This document shows positions 45,105 through 54,002 of a stretch of DNA of 64,000 bases, one piece after another. The notes beneath the pieces are model-generated. The model did not search any database. It saw only the letters and a program-made list of their open reading frames with translations, and was not told where the DNA came from. Source of the DNA: Bacillota bacterium (lineage in GTDB: Bacteria; Bacillota; Clostridia; Christensenellales; Aristaeellaceae); contig JAEZHK010000127.1 of NCBI GenBank assembly GCA_023416655.1, forward strand, positions 1-64,000. The letters are read 5' to 3'. Both the position numbers and the translations under genes were made by a program. Every line of letters begins with the position of its first letter. Position 1 is the first letter of the stretch.

Positions 45105-46742
45105 ATGAAACTGCGTAGAACCATTTCACTTCTCCTGGCTCTGTTGCTGTTGGCCGCCGCCCCGATGGCGATGGCTGAAACCAAGGAGCCGCTGGGCAAG
45201 TTTGATCCGCCCATCGACATCACGTTCGTGCGCTGCATCGACAATGACCTGGCCACCAACATCCTGCCCAGGACGCCCGATGAGACCATCGAAAAGAACC
45301 GTTGGCTGGACCTGTACGCCAACGAGCTGGGCATCAACATCAGCTACAACTGGACGGTGAACGGCGGCTACTTCGAGGACGCCTACAAGCAGAAGATCAA
45401 CGTCACGCTGGCGTCGGGCGACCTGCCCGATGTGGTCACCGTGGATGCCGCGCAGCTTAAGCAGCTGGTCGACGCGGACATGGTCGAGGACATGACCCCG
45501 TATTGGAATGACTACGCCGCCGAGTTCACGAAGGAAATCTACGCCCAGGAAGGCCCGGGCGTGCTGAACTCTGCGATGTATGACGGCAAGCTGATGGCCA
45601 TTCCGAACGCCGACGCTTCCATCGAAAGCTGCCAGTTCCTGTGGATTCGCAAGGATTGGCTGACCAAGCTGGGGCTGGAAGCTCCCAAGACCATGCAGGA
45701 TTTGCTGAAGATCTCTGAAGCGTTCACCACGCAGGATCCGGACGGCAATGGCCAGAACGATACCTACGGCATGGCGATCACCAAGGATCTGTACAGCGGC
45801 TGCATGGCGATGGAAGGCTTCTTCGCGGGCTACCACGCCTACCCCAACTTCTGGGCGGAGAAGGACGGCAAGCTGGTCTACGGCAGCGTGCAGCCCGAGA
45901 TGAAGACCGCGCTGGCCGCGCTGGCCGAGTTGTATAAGACGGGCCAGCTGGATCAGGAGTTTGGCGTCAAGGATGGCGGCAAGGTAGCCGAGACCATCGC
46001 GTCGGGCAAGATCGGCATCGACTTTGGCGAGCAGTGGAACCCCATGTATCCGCTGATCTCGAACTACTACAACGATCCCAACGCCGACTGGACCGGCTAC
46101 TCGCTGGTGTCCGCGGATGACCAGATGGTGAAGGTGCCGCTGCGCTTCCGTACCAGGTTGTACTTCGCGGTGCGGAAGGGATATGAACATCCCGAGGCGG
46201 TTGTGAAGCTGGTCAACATGCACCTGGAGAAAAACTGGGGCGAGACCAACGACTTTGGCAAGTATTACATGCCGCAGGAGAACGGCAACGTGGGCGTTTG
46301 GAAGTTCTCGCCCGTCACCCCGTACCCGCCGTACAAGAACTACAACGCATTCCAGGCGATCCATGCGGCGCGCGATGCGGGTGACGTGTCCGTGCTGACT
46401 GGCGAGCCCAAGGTCATCCAGTCGAACCTCGAGGCGTTCGCCGGTGGCGACACCACGCAGTGGGGCTGGGAGAAGATCTATGGCGACTCCGGCGTGTACA
46501 ATGTGCTTAAGGAATACATCGCCAATGACGCGCTGATGGTCGAATCGTTCGTGGGCGCGCCCACGCCCACCATGGTGGAACGCCGCGCGACGCTGGAGAA
46601 GATGGAGAAGGAAGAGTTCGTGAAGATCATCATGGGCGCCTCCCCCATCGACGCGTTCGACAAGTTCGTCGAGGACTGGAACAAGCTGGGCGGCGAACAG
46701 ATCACTCAGGAAGTCAACGAGTGGTACGACTCCGTCAAATAA
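45105..46742 (+). CDS. LplA-type extracellular sugar-binding protein
   Basis: A 545-residue family 1 solute-binding protein of the long LplA/YtcQ type. The leader MKLRRTISLLLALLLLAAAP ends in MAMA|ETK, a signal-peptidase-I site with no cysteine. Typical segments include VTLASGDLPDVVTVDAAQL and WLDLYANELGI. AGGAGG lies upstream of the ATG. It is followed by a strong terminator, then by the two permeases, so it is probably made in excess over them. Confidence 0.9.
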   Translation: MKLRRTISLLLALLLLAAAPMAMAETKEPLGKFDPPIDITFVRCIDNDLATNILPRTPDETIEKNRWLDLYANELGINISYNWTVNGGYFEDAYKQKINVTLASGDLPDVVTVDAAQLKQLVDADMVEDMTPYWNDYAAEFTKEIYAQEGPGVLNSAMYDGKLMAIPNADASIESCQFLWIRKDWLTKLGLEAPKTMQDLLKISEAFTTQDPDGNGQNDTYGMAITKDLYSGCMAMEGFFAGYHAYPNFWAEKDGKLVYGSVQPEMKTALAALAELYKTGQLDQEFGVKDGGKVAETIASGKIGIDFGEQWNPMYPLISNYYNDPNADWTGYSLVSADDQMVKVPLRFRTRLYFAVRKGYEHPEAVVKLVNMHLEKNWGETNDFGKYYMPQENGNVGVWKFSPVTPYPPYKNYNAFQAIHAARDAGDVSVLTGEPKVIQSNLEAFAGGDTTQWGWEKIYGDSGVYNVLKEYIANDALMVESFVGAPTPTMVERRATLEKMEKEEFVKIIMGASPIDAFDKFVEDWNKLGGEQITQEVNEWYDSVK

Positions 46743-46757
46743 GGCCTAAACGACAAG

Positions 46758-46789
46758 AGGAAGGGGCCTATAAGCCCCTTCCTTTTCTT
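46758..46789 (+). terminator. Intrinsic terminator after the binding-protein gene
   Basis: A perfect 10-bp stem, AGGAAGGGGC (46758-46767) and GCCCCTTCCT (46774-46783), with loop CTATAA, is followed by TTTCTT. Partial read-through would give less message for the permeases than for the binding protein. Confidence 0.85.
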
Positions 46790-46819
46790 GAAGAGTGAAT
46801 TTTCCGTGGGGGTGCCGTT

Positions 46820-47722
46820 ATGCGCACAAACAAGATCAGACGCGAGTTGCCGCTGCATTTTATGATCCTGCCAGGGTTTGTGCTCCTGCTGATCTTCAGC
46901 TACCTGCCCATGGCGGGGATTGTGATCGCGTTTCAGAAATTCATACCAGCCAAGGGACTGTTTGGCGCGCAGAAGTGGATCGGGCTGGATAACTTCAACT
47001 ACGTGATGCAGATGCCCAACTTCTGGGGCATCATACGAAATACCGTGACAATCTCCGCCATGAAAATCGTATTCGGGCTTTTCGTGCCCATCGTGGTTGC
47101 GATTCTACTCAACGAGATGCGCCAGGCCAGGCTCAAGCGCAGCATTCAGACCATCATATATCTGCCGCACTTTCTGTCATGGGTGGTGCTGGGCGGCATT
47201 TTTATCGACATCCTTTCGCCGGGCGACGGGCTGGTAAACAACCTGATCCAGTCGCTGGGCGGACAGCCCATCTTTTTTCTGGGCAATAACAAATGGTTTC
47301 CGTTCACAATGGTATTCACCGAAACCTGGAAGGAATTCGGCTACGGCACCATCGTATATCTGGCGGCCATTACGGGCATCGATCCCAGCTTGTACGAGGC
47401 GGCGCAAATCGATGGCGCGGGCCGCTGGCGCCAGACGCTCAACGTCACGCTGCCCGGCATCCGGATGGTTATCGTGCTGCTGATGGTGCTGAGCCTTGGG
47501 AATCTGTTAAACGCGGGCTTCGACCAGGTTTTCAATATGTACAGCCCGCCGGTGTACGAAAGCGGGGACATCATTGACACGTTTGTTTATCGCTTGGGCT
47601 TGCTGGATGCGCAGTTCGGCCCGGCCACCGCAGTGGGGCTGTTCAAGTCGGTGATCTCACTGATGTTCATCTCGGTGTCGTACTTCTGCGCGTATAAGTT
47701 TGCGGATTACCGGATCTTTTAG
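46820..47722 (+). CDS. LplB-type sugar ABC permease
   Basis: A complete 300-residue permease with about six spans. It contains VVAILLNEMRQARLKRSIQ, the family segment LPHFLSWVVLGGIF and an EAA loop YEAAQIDGAGRWRQ, and ends in the usual KFADYRIF. It forms a heterodimer with the LplC-type permease encoded 12 bases downstream. It is a useful full-length comparison for the truncated homologue at 34.6-35.3 kb. Confidence 0.92.
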   Translation: MRTNKIRRELPLHFMILPGFVLLLIFSYLPMAGIVIAFQKFIPAKGLFGAQKWIGLDNFNYVMQMPNFWGIIRNTVTISAMKIVFGLFVPIVVAILLNEMRQARLKRSIQTIIYLPHFLSWVVLGGIFIDILSPGDGLVNNLIQSLGGQPIFFLGNNKWFPFTMVFTETWKEFGYGTIVYLAAITGIDPSLYEAAQIDGAGRWRQTLNVTLPGIRMVIVLLMVLSLGNLLNAGFDQVFNMYSPPVYESGDIIDTFVYRLGLLDAQFGPATAVGLFKSVISLMFISVSYFCAYKFADYRIF

Positions 47723-47734
47723 GGGGTGGGTCAG

Positions 47735-48616
47735 ATGCAAAAGAGCAGGAAGCAGATTGATGTGTTCTCTTTGGTGAACACCCTCATATTGTCGTCGCTG
47801 GCGTTGATTTGCCTGATCCCGATGATCCACATTCTGGCGGTATCGCTCAGTTCCAGCGCCGCTGCCGCCACCGGCAAGGTGACGCTGTGGCCCATGGATT
47901 TCTCGTTGAACTCTTATGCCTATGTGGCTCGGCGCGCGGCGTTCTGGCGCAGCATGCTGGTGTCTGTGGAGCGAATCGTGATGGGCGGCACGCTCAACCT
48001 GATCCTGGTAATCCTGATTTCGTACCCGTTGAGCAAGGAGAAGGGCGAGTTTCGGTCGCGCTCGTTCTACGCCTGGGCATTCTTCATCACGATGCTGTTC
48101 GGCGGCGGGCTGATTCCCTGGTACATGGTCATCAAGCAACTGGGATTGCTGGATTCCATCTGGGCGCTGGTGCTGCCCGGCGCGGTGCCGGTGTTCAGCG
48201 TCATCCTGATGCTGAACTTCTTCCGCCAGGTACCCAAAGAGCTGGCCGAAGCCGCGTACATCGACGGCGCCGGCCAATGGACCACGCTGTTTCGGGTCTA
48301 TGTGCCGCTGAGCACGCCCGCGCTGGCCACTGTGCTGCTTTTCGCGCTGGTGAATCATTGGAATCAATGGTTTGACGGCTTGATTTTGATGAACAAACCC
48401 GAAAATTATCCGCTGCAAAGTTACATCCAGACCATCGTGGTGCAGCGCAGCTATAGCCAGCTGTCGCGCGAGGAGATTCAGCAGTTGGTCAGTATCTCCG
48501 ACAAGACGCTGCGCTCGGCGCAAATCTTCCTCGGGTCGCTGCCCATTGTGCTTGTGTATCCATTCCTCCAGAAGTATTTCGTGAAGGGCATTACGCTGGG
48601 CGGCGTGAAGGGATAG
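47735..48616 (+). CDS. LplC-type sugar ABC permease
   Basis: A complete 293-residue permease. The EAA loop reads LAEAAYIDGAGQWTTLF, and the C terminus is the typical VYPFLQKYFVKGITLGGVKG. ATG 47735 with AGGGGG upstream is preferred over GTG 47726. It closes the module of kinase, regulator, binding protein and two permeases. No ATPase gene is present; a shared one elsewhere is expected. Confidence 0.92.
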   Translation: MQKSRKQIDVFSLVNTLILSSLALICLIPMIHILAVSLSSSAAAATGKVTLWPMDFSLNSYAYVARRAAFWRSMLVSVERIVMGGTLNLILVILISYPLSKEKGEFRSRSFYAWAFFITMLFGGGLIPWYMVIKQLGLLDSIWALVLPGAVPVFSVILMLNFFRQVPKELAEAAYIDGAGQWTTLFRVYVPLSTPALATVLLFALVNHWNQWFDGLILMNKPENYPLQSYIQTIVVQRSYSQLSREEIQQLVSISDKTLRSAQIFLGSLPIVLVYPFLQKYFVKGITLGGVKG

Positions 48617-48689
48617 GTGATTATATGAAGCGGAGAGTGCGAGTTGATGCGAATGATCTAAAATTATAGAAAGTGAACAGTTTATTCGG

Positions 48690-48718
48690 TTGACGATTCA
48701 AGGACAAAGCGTTAATAT
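48690..48718 (+). promoter_or_regulatory. Promoter of the second sugar module
   Basis: TTGACG (48690-48695), a 17-base spacer, then TAATAT (48713-48718), in the 136-base gap before the binding-protein gene, whose GGGAGG ribosome site follows at 48739-48744. Both boxes are close to the consensus. Confidence 0.7.
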
Positions 48719-48752
48719 CTAGGCATGTCCAATTTTAGAGGGAGGTACACCT

Positions 48753-50066
48753 ATGAAGCTGAGCAAGCTGGTTTCCCTGTTGCTGGCGATGTCGATGTTG
48801 TTCGCCATCGGCATGCCCGCGAGCGCTGCTGAAAAACTGACCCTGACTGACAAACCCATGACCATCACGCTGTGGGATATCGCCACCGAGGAACCGGCGC
48901 TGGGCATCCAGCAGGGCGCGGTGGATCGCTTTATGGCGGCCTATCCCAACATCAAGGTGGAGACGACCCACATCCAGAACGACACCTACAAGCAGAAACT
49001 GGTTGTCGCCATGAGTTCCGGCCAGTGCCCCAACATGTACATTCACTGGGGCGGCGGCCCGATGAACGAGTACATCGATTCCGGCTTCGGCGTGCCCGTG
49101 ACCGACCTGATGAAGAACTACTGCGACGTCAAGTTCCTCAAGGCCGCCATCGAGCAGAGCTCCTACAAGGGCGAAGTCTACGCGGTGCCGTACGGCGGGC
49201 TCGGCGGCAGCGGCATTTTCTACAACAAGACCATCCTGGAAAAGTGCGGCATCGCAGTGCCCAAGACCATCGCAGAACTGGAAGCCGCCTGTGAGACGCT
49301 CAAGGCCAACGGCTACATCCCGTTCTCGCTGGCTAACCAGAACAAGTGGACCGGCTCCATGTACTTCATGTACCTGGCGGCGCGCTTCGGCGGCGTGGAT
49401 GAGTTCAACGCGGCTGTGGCGGGCACCGGATCGTTTGAATCCCCGGCGTTCCAGTATGCCGCCGAGACCATCCAGAAGTGGGTCAACGCCGGCTACTTCC
49501 CCGAGGGCGTGAACTCCCTGAATACCGATGACGGCCAGGATCGTCAGCTGATGTACCAGGAGAAGGCCGCGATGATGCTGCACGGCTCGTGGCAGGCGCG
49601 CTCCATGCAGAACGACAATCCCGAATGGTATACGCAAAACATCGCGTTCTGCCCCTTCCCCGCGCTTGAGACCTCGTCCGCCGACCAGACCATCGTCATC
49701 GGCACCTCCATCGGCAACGGCTTCTCCTTTAACACCGGCGACGACGAGGAGATGCGCAAGGCTTGCTTCGTGCTGGCGACCCAGTTCTACAACGACGACA
49801 TCTACAACAAGGCGCAGTTGGATAGCAACACCATCCCCTCCATCGAGGGCATGGGAGACGGCATCCAGGATCAGTGCATGCAGGGCGTTTGGAAGGCATT
49901 CTCCGAGGCGGGCAACGTGCAGCTGTGGTATGACCAGTACCTGCCGCCCGAAGTTGGCGAGGTCCACAAGAACACCTGCCAGGAAATCTTCGGCCTGACT
50001 CTGACGCCCGCGGAAGCCAACAAGGAATTGCAGGACGCGATGCAGGCGTATCTCAACGAGAAATAA
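48753..50066 (+). CDS. Extracellular sugar-binding protein (CUT1 family)
   Basis: A 437-residue family 1 solute-binding protein. The leader MKLSKLVSLLLAMSMLFAIGM ends in PASA|AEK with no cysteine. Conserved segments include TMYIHW-like NMYIHWGGGPMNEYID and AMMLHGSWQARSM. The ribosome site GGGAGG is well placed. It heads an operon with two permeases, a GH3 enzyme and a two-component system, separated from them by a terminator hairpin. The ligand is probably a beta-linked oligosaccharide given the GH3 gene. Confidence 0.9.
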   Translation: MKLSKLVSLLLAMSMLFAIGMPASAAEKLTLTDKPMTITLWDIATEEPALGIQQGAVDRFMAAYPNIKVETTHIQNDTYKQKLVVAMSSGQCPNMYIHWGGGPMNEYIDSGFGVPVTDLMKNYCDVKFLKAAIEQSSYKGEVYAVPYGGLGGSGIFYNKTILEKCGIAVPKTIAELEAACETLKANGYIPFSLANQNKWTGSMYFMYLAARFGGVDEFNAAVAGTGSFESPAFQYAAETIQKWVNAGYFPEGVNSLNTDDGQDRQLMYQEKAAMMLHGSWQARSMQNDNPEWYTQNIAFCPFPALETSSADQTIVIGTSIGNGFSFNTGDDEEMRKACFVLATQFYNDDIYNKAQLDSNTIPSIEGMGDGIQDQCMQGVWKAFSEAGNVQLWYDQYLPPEVGEVHKNTCQEIFGLTLTPAEANKELQDAMQAYLNEK

Positions 50067-50091
50067 CATCCGATTTGCGTTTCATAGGATG

Positions 50092-50121
50092 GGGAAGCCC
50101 GCTGCGGCGGGTTTCCCTTTC
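50092..50121 (+). terminator. Intrinsic terminator after the binding-protein gene
   Basis: GGGAAGCCCGC (50092-50102) pairs with GCGGGTTTCCC (50107-50117), with one G-U pair and a 4-base loop, and is followed by TTTC. As in the preceding module, it separates the binding protein from its permeases. Confidence 0.78.
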
Positions 50122-50144
50122 TCGAATGTAGAGGAGGCAAGGCC

Positions 50145-51083
50145 GTGCAACAACACACGCTTGGGTCGGGCGCGCCCCGCCGCGCGCGGCCAAGGACGCT
50201 GGAGCAAGCCAGGCAAAGGAGCGTTCGCTATACGGCGACCCTGTTTCTGGCACCCGTCATTCTCATCATGCTGGTGTACATCCTGTATCCGATCATCTCG
50301 ACCTTTGACATCAGCCTGTACAAGTGGAACGGCATCTCCGCCAAAAAAGTGTTCATCGGGCTGGGCAACTGGATAAACCTCGTCAACGACGAAAAATTCT
50401 GGATGGCCTTTCAGAACAACGTGATCCTGATGGTGTGCTCGATCCTGATTCAGATTCCCATCGCCATCGCGCTGGCGACGTTCCTGGACGCGGGCGGCAA
50501 GAAGTTCAACGTGTTTAAAGTGACCTGGTTTCTGCCGCTATTGATGTCCTCCGTTGCGGTGGGCTTTTTGTTCTCTTATGCGCTGGCGACCACGGGCGGC
50601 ATCATCTCCACGATTTCGAATTGGTTTGGCGGCAAGAACATCGACTTGCTGGGCCGTGCGCCTCAGGCGCTGTATGCCGTGATCGGGGTTGTCGCCTGGC
50701 AATATACGCCGTTTTACATGGTGTTTTTCATGGCGGGTTATGCCTCCATCAACGTGGAAATCTACGAAGCCACCATCATCGACGGCGCGACGCGCGGCCA
50801 GTTTTTCCGGTACGTCGCGCTGCCCTTGCTCGCGCCCATCATCAAAACGGCTTGTATCCTGTCGCTGATCGGGTCGCTGAAGTACTTCGACCTGATCTAC
50901 GTCATGACCGGCGGCGGGCCGGGCACCGCGACCGAGCTGATGGCAACCTATATGTACAAAATGTCTTTCAGCAACTTCAAGATGGGCTACGGCTCCACAG
51001 CCGCGGCGGGCATGTTTTTGCTGGTGACCACCATCGCGCTGATCGTACAGTCGCTGCTGCGCGTGAGGGAGGATGCCATATGA
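50145..51083 (+). CDS. Sugar ABC permease (MalF/UgpA type)
   Basis: A 312-residue permease with an arginine-rich cytoplasmic N terminus, about six spans and an EAA loop YEATIIDGATRGQFFRYVALP. GTG 50145 is the start, with GAGGAGG eight bases upstream. It overlaps the next permease gene by four bases and works with it as a heterodimer. Confidence 0.9.
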   Translation: MQQHTLGSGAPRRARPRTLEQARQRSVRYTATLFLAPVILIMLVYILYPIISTFDISLYKWNGISAKKVFIGLGNWINLVNDEKFWMAFQNNVILMVCSILIQIPIAIALATFLDAGGKKFNVFKVTWFLPLLMSSVAVGFLFSYALATTGGIISTISNWFGGKNIDLLGRAPQALYAVIGVVAWQYTPFYMVFFMAGYASINVEIYEATIIDGATRGQFFRYVALPLLAPIIKTACILSLIGSLKYFDLIYVMTGGGPGTATELMATYMYKMSFSNFKMGYGSTAAAGMFLLVTTIALIVQSLLRVREDAI

Positions 51084-51928
51084 CGGGATATCAACAATCG
51101 ATGCTGAAGAGCCGAATCGCATGGGGGTTCGCGTTTCTGCTCGCGGCGTTTTGGCTGCTTGTGACCGGATTGCCGTTCATCTTTATGACGCTCAACTCGT
51201 TTAAGGAGCAGTTTGAGATGCTGCACAAGGGCGTGTTTCAACTGCCCAGCGCGCTGTATCTTGGCAACTACGTCGAGGTGTTGGGCAAAGGCATCGGCAG
51301 CTACTTCCTGCACAGCGTGATCCTGCTGGGCGGCGCGCTGGTGATCTTGCTGTTTGTGACCGCGTGCGCGTCCTATCCGCTTTCTCGCATGCAGTTCAAG
51401 CTGCGCGGGCCGGTGTATGCGCTGATCGTGGCGTGCATGTCCATCCCGATCCACGTAACCCTGATCCCGATCTTCAAGATGAGCACATCGATGAAGATCT
51501 ACGACACGCTTTGGGCGCTTTTGTGGCCCGCGGTGGCGTTCGGGATTCCGATTTCCACCTACATTCTGACCACGTTCATGCGCTCGATCCCCAAGGAGAT
51601 TGAGGAGTCCGCCGAGATCGACGGTTGTGGCAGAATCCGCAATTTCTTCAAGATCATCTTGCCGCTTTCCACGGCGGGCTTGTCCACATTGGCGATCTAC
51701 GACGGCGTGGCCATCTGGAATGAGTTCGCGTTTGCCAACACGCTCACCCAATCCAAGGCCGCAAAGACGCTGCCGCTGGCGATCCAGGCGTTCCAGGGCG
51801 AGCACTCCATCAACATCCCGATGATCATGGCGGTGCTGGTGTTGACGGTGCTGCCCATGATTATCCTGTTCATCATTCTGCAGGACAAGCTCATCAAGGG
51901 CCTGATGGCGGGCGCGGTAAAAGGTTAG
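51080..51928 (+). CDS. Sugar ABC permease (MalG type)
   Basis: A 282-residue permease with six spans, an EAA loop IEESAEIDGCGRIRNFFKI and the C-terminal ILQDKLIKGLMAGAVKG signature. ATG 51080 lies within an ATGA overlap with the upstream permease. The GH3 gene follows after nine bases. Confidence 0.9.
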   Translation: MTGYQQSMLKSRIAWGFAFLLAAFWLLVTGLPFIFMTLNSFKEQFEMLHKGVFQLPSALYLGNYVEVLGKGIGSYFLHSVILLGGALVILLFVTACASYPLSRMQFKLRGPVYALIVACMSIPIHVTLIPIFKMSTSMKIYDTLWALLWPAVAFGIPISTYILTTFMRSIPKEIEESAEIDGCGRIRNFFKIILPLSTAGLSTLAIYDGVAIWNEFAFANTLTQSKAAKTLPLAIQAFQGEHSINIPMIMAVLVLTVLPMIILFIILQDKLIKGLMAGAVKG

Positions 51929-51937
51929 GGAGAGGCT

Positions 51938-53992
51938 ATGGCATTGGACAAGAAATTTCGCTTGTCGTTTTCCGATCAGGCGAAGGCCCTCGTCAAACGT
52001 CTGACACTGGAGGAAAAGGTGTCGCTGATGGGCGGCAACTGGTCGCTTCAAAAGATGATGGCCGAGGCGCTCAAGGGTGAAAACGGCAGCCATTACAACA
52101 TGGAACCCTATCCGGCGGGCGGCATTGAGCGTGAGGGCCTGCCGCCCATGCTGTTTGTGGATGGCCCCCGCGGCGTGGTGTGCGGCGTGGGGCAGACCAC
52201 TTGCTTTCCGGTATCGATGTGCCGCGGCGCCAGCTTCGATGACGACCTGGAAGAGCGGGTGGGCGAGGCCATCGGCGAGGAGACGCTGGCGTTTGGCGGC
52301 AACACCTTCGCCGGGGTTTGCATCAACCTGCCCTATCACCCCGGCTGGGGTCGCAGCCAGGAAACCTACGGCGAGGAAAGCTTCCACATCGGGCGCATGG
52401 GCGCGGCGCTGACGCGCGGCGTGCAAAGCCGCGGTGTGCTGGCTTGCGTGAAACACTTTGCGTTCAACCAGATGGAGAACGCGCGGTTCAAGGTAAGCGT
52501 AGAGTGCGACAAACGCACCGAGCGCGAGGTGTTCCTGCCCCACTTCAAGGCATGCCTGGACGCGGGCGCGTCGGCGGTGATGTCCTCCTACAACCTGCTG
52601 CGCGGCACGCACTGCGGCCACAGCAGCTATCTGCTCAATGGCGTGCTAAAAACCGAATGGGATTTCGACGGGTTCGTGATGAGTGATTTCATCTGGGGCG
52701 TCAAGGATACCGTGGAAGCCGCCAACGGAGGGCAGGACATGGAGATGTGCTGCACTCAATACTTCGGCGACAAGCTTGTCAAGGCGGTTCGGGACGGATT
52801 TGTGCCCGAGGCGCGCATCGACGACGCCGCGCTGCGCATCGTGCGAACGCTGCTTGCGCAGGCATCACTGCCCGCGCGCGAGGGCAGCACGGGCACGGCG
52901 CAGCATTTGGCGTTGGCGCACGAAGCCGCTTGCAAGGGCATCACACTGCTGCAGAACCGCTGCAAAGCCCTGCCCTTTGAGAAACAGGCCACCCGCACCG
53001 TTGCGCTAATTGGCAAACTGGCCGACAAGGTGAACATTGGCGACTGGGGCTCCAGCCGCGTATTCCCTGCGCACGTATCCACCATTCCCGAAGGGCTGGC
53101 GGCGGTGTGCCCAGGCGTCGAAATCCTCACATGCGATGGCAGCGACATCGCGGCCGCCAAGGCGCTGGCGCAAAAAGCCGACGCGCTGGTGTTCGTGGTG
53201 GGCTACGACCACGATGACGAGGGCGAGTACATCGCAGAAAACTCGGGCGATGGCTACACCTTCGCCATGGGCGGCGACCGCCGCAGCCTGTCGCTGCATC
53301 AGGACGAGATCAGGCTGATCCAAGACGTCGGCCCGCTCAACAAGAACAGCGCCGTGGTGCTGATCGGAGGCAACACGATCCTGATCTCCGATTGGATGGA
53401 CAGTGTCAGCGCCATCCTGTTCGCCTACTATCCTGGCCAGATGGGTGGACAGGCCATTGCGGAGATCCTGTTTGGCGACGTCAACCCCAGCGGCAAACTG
53501 CCCTTCGTGCTGCCCTGGCGCGAGTCCGACCTGCCACGGGTGGATTGGGACGCGGAGCGTCAATGGTACAACTACTATCACGGCTACGCCAAGCTCGACA
53601 AGGAAGGCACTGCGCCGCTGCTGCCCTATGGGTTTGGCCTTAGCTACTCGGAGTTTGTGCTGTCCGATGCGGCTTTTGCCGCTGACGACACGGGTGTGAG
53701 CGCCAGCTGTTGTGTGACCAACGCATCGGATCGCGGGGGCGATTGTGTGCTGCAGCTGTACGTCGGGTTCTTGCATTCGAAGCAGGATCGCCCGCGCAAG
53801 CTGCTGCGCGATTTCAAGCGCGTATCGCTCAAGCCTGGCGAGCAAAAGCGGGTGACGCTATCGTGCGCCACCGATGCGCTGCGCTGGTTCGACCCTGAGC
53901 GCGGCTGGACGCTGGAACACATGGAGTATCCGCTGATGATTGGCCAATCCTCTGCACCGCACGACTGCCTTGAAGGCAGCGTGCTGCTGTAG
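51938..53992 (+). CDS. Family 3 glycoside hydrolase (beta-glucosidase-like)
   Basis: A 684-residue cytoplasmic GH3 enzyme with no signal peptide. An N-terminal TIM-barrel domain carries the nucleophile Asp250 in DGFVMSDFIWG and the KHFAFN loop; then comes an alpha/beta sandwich and a C-terminal fibronectin-III-like domain. It hydrolyses the non-reducing end of imported beta-glycosides; glucose, xylose or another sugar cannot be distinguished here. It is embedded between the permeases and the two-component genes, so its substrate is probably what the transporter brings in. Confidence 0.9.
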   Translation: MALDKKFRLSFSDQAKALVKRLTLEEKVSLMGGNWSLQKMMAEALKGENGSHYNMEPYPAGGIEREGLPPMLFVDGPRGVVCGVGQTTCFPVSMCRGASFDDDLEERVGEAIGEETLAFGGNTFAGVCINLPYHPGWGRSQETYGEESFHIGRMGAALTRGVQSRGVLACVKHFAFNQMENARFKVSVECDKRTEREVFLPHFKACLDAGASAVMSSYNLLRGTHCGHSSYLLNGVLKTEWDFDGFVMSDFIWGVKDTVEAANGGQDMEMCCTQYFGDKLVKAVRDGFVPEARIDDAALRIVRTLLAQASLPAREGSTGTAQHLALAHEAACKGITLLQNRCKALPFEKQATRTVALIGKLADKVNIGDWGSSRVFPAHVSTIPEGLAAVCPGVEILTCDGSDIAAAKALAQKADALVFVVGYDHDDEGEYIAENSGDGYTFAMGGDRRSLSLHQDEIRLIQDVGPLNKNSAVVLIGGNTILISDWMDSVSAILFAYYPGQMGGQAIAEILFGDVNPSGKLPFVLPWRESDLPRVDWDAERQWYNYYHGYAKLDKEGTAPLLPYGFGLSYSEFVLSDAAFAADDTGVSASCCVTNASDRGGDCVLQLYVGFLHSKQDRPRKLLRDFKRVSLKPGEQKRVTLSCATDALRWFDPERGWTLEHMEYPLMIGQSSAPHDCLEGSVLL

Positions 53993-54002
53993 GCGCGTTC
54001 CC

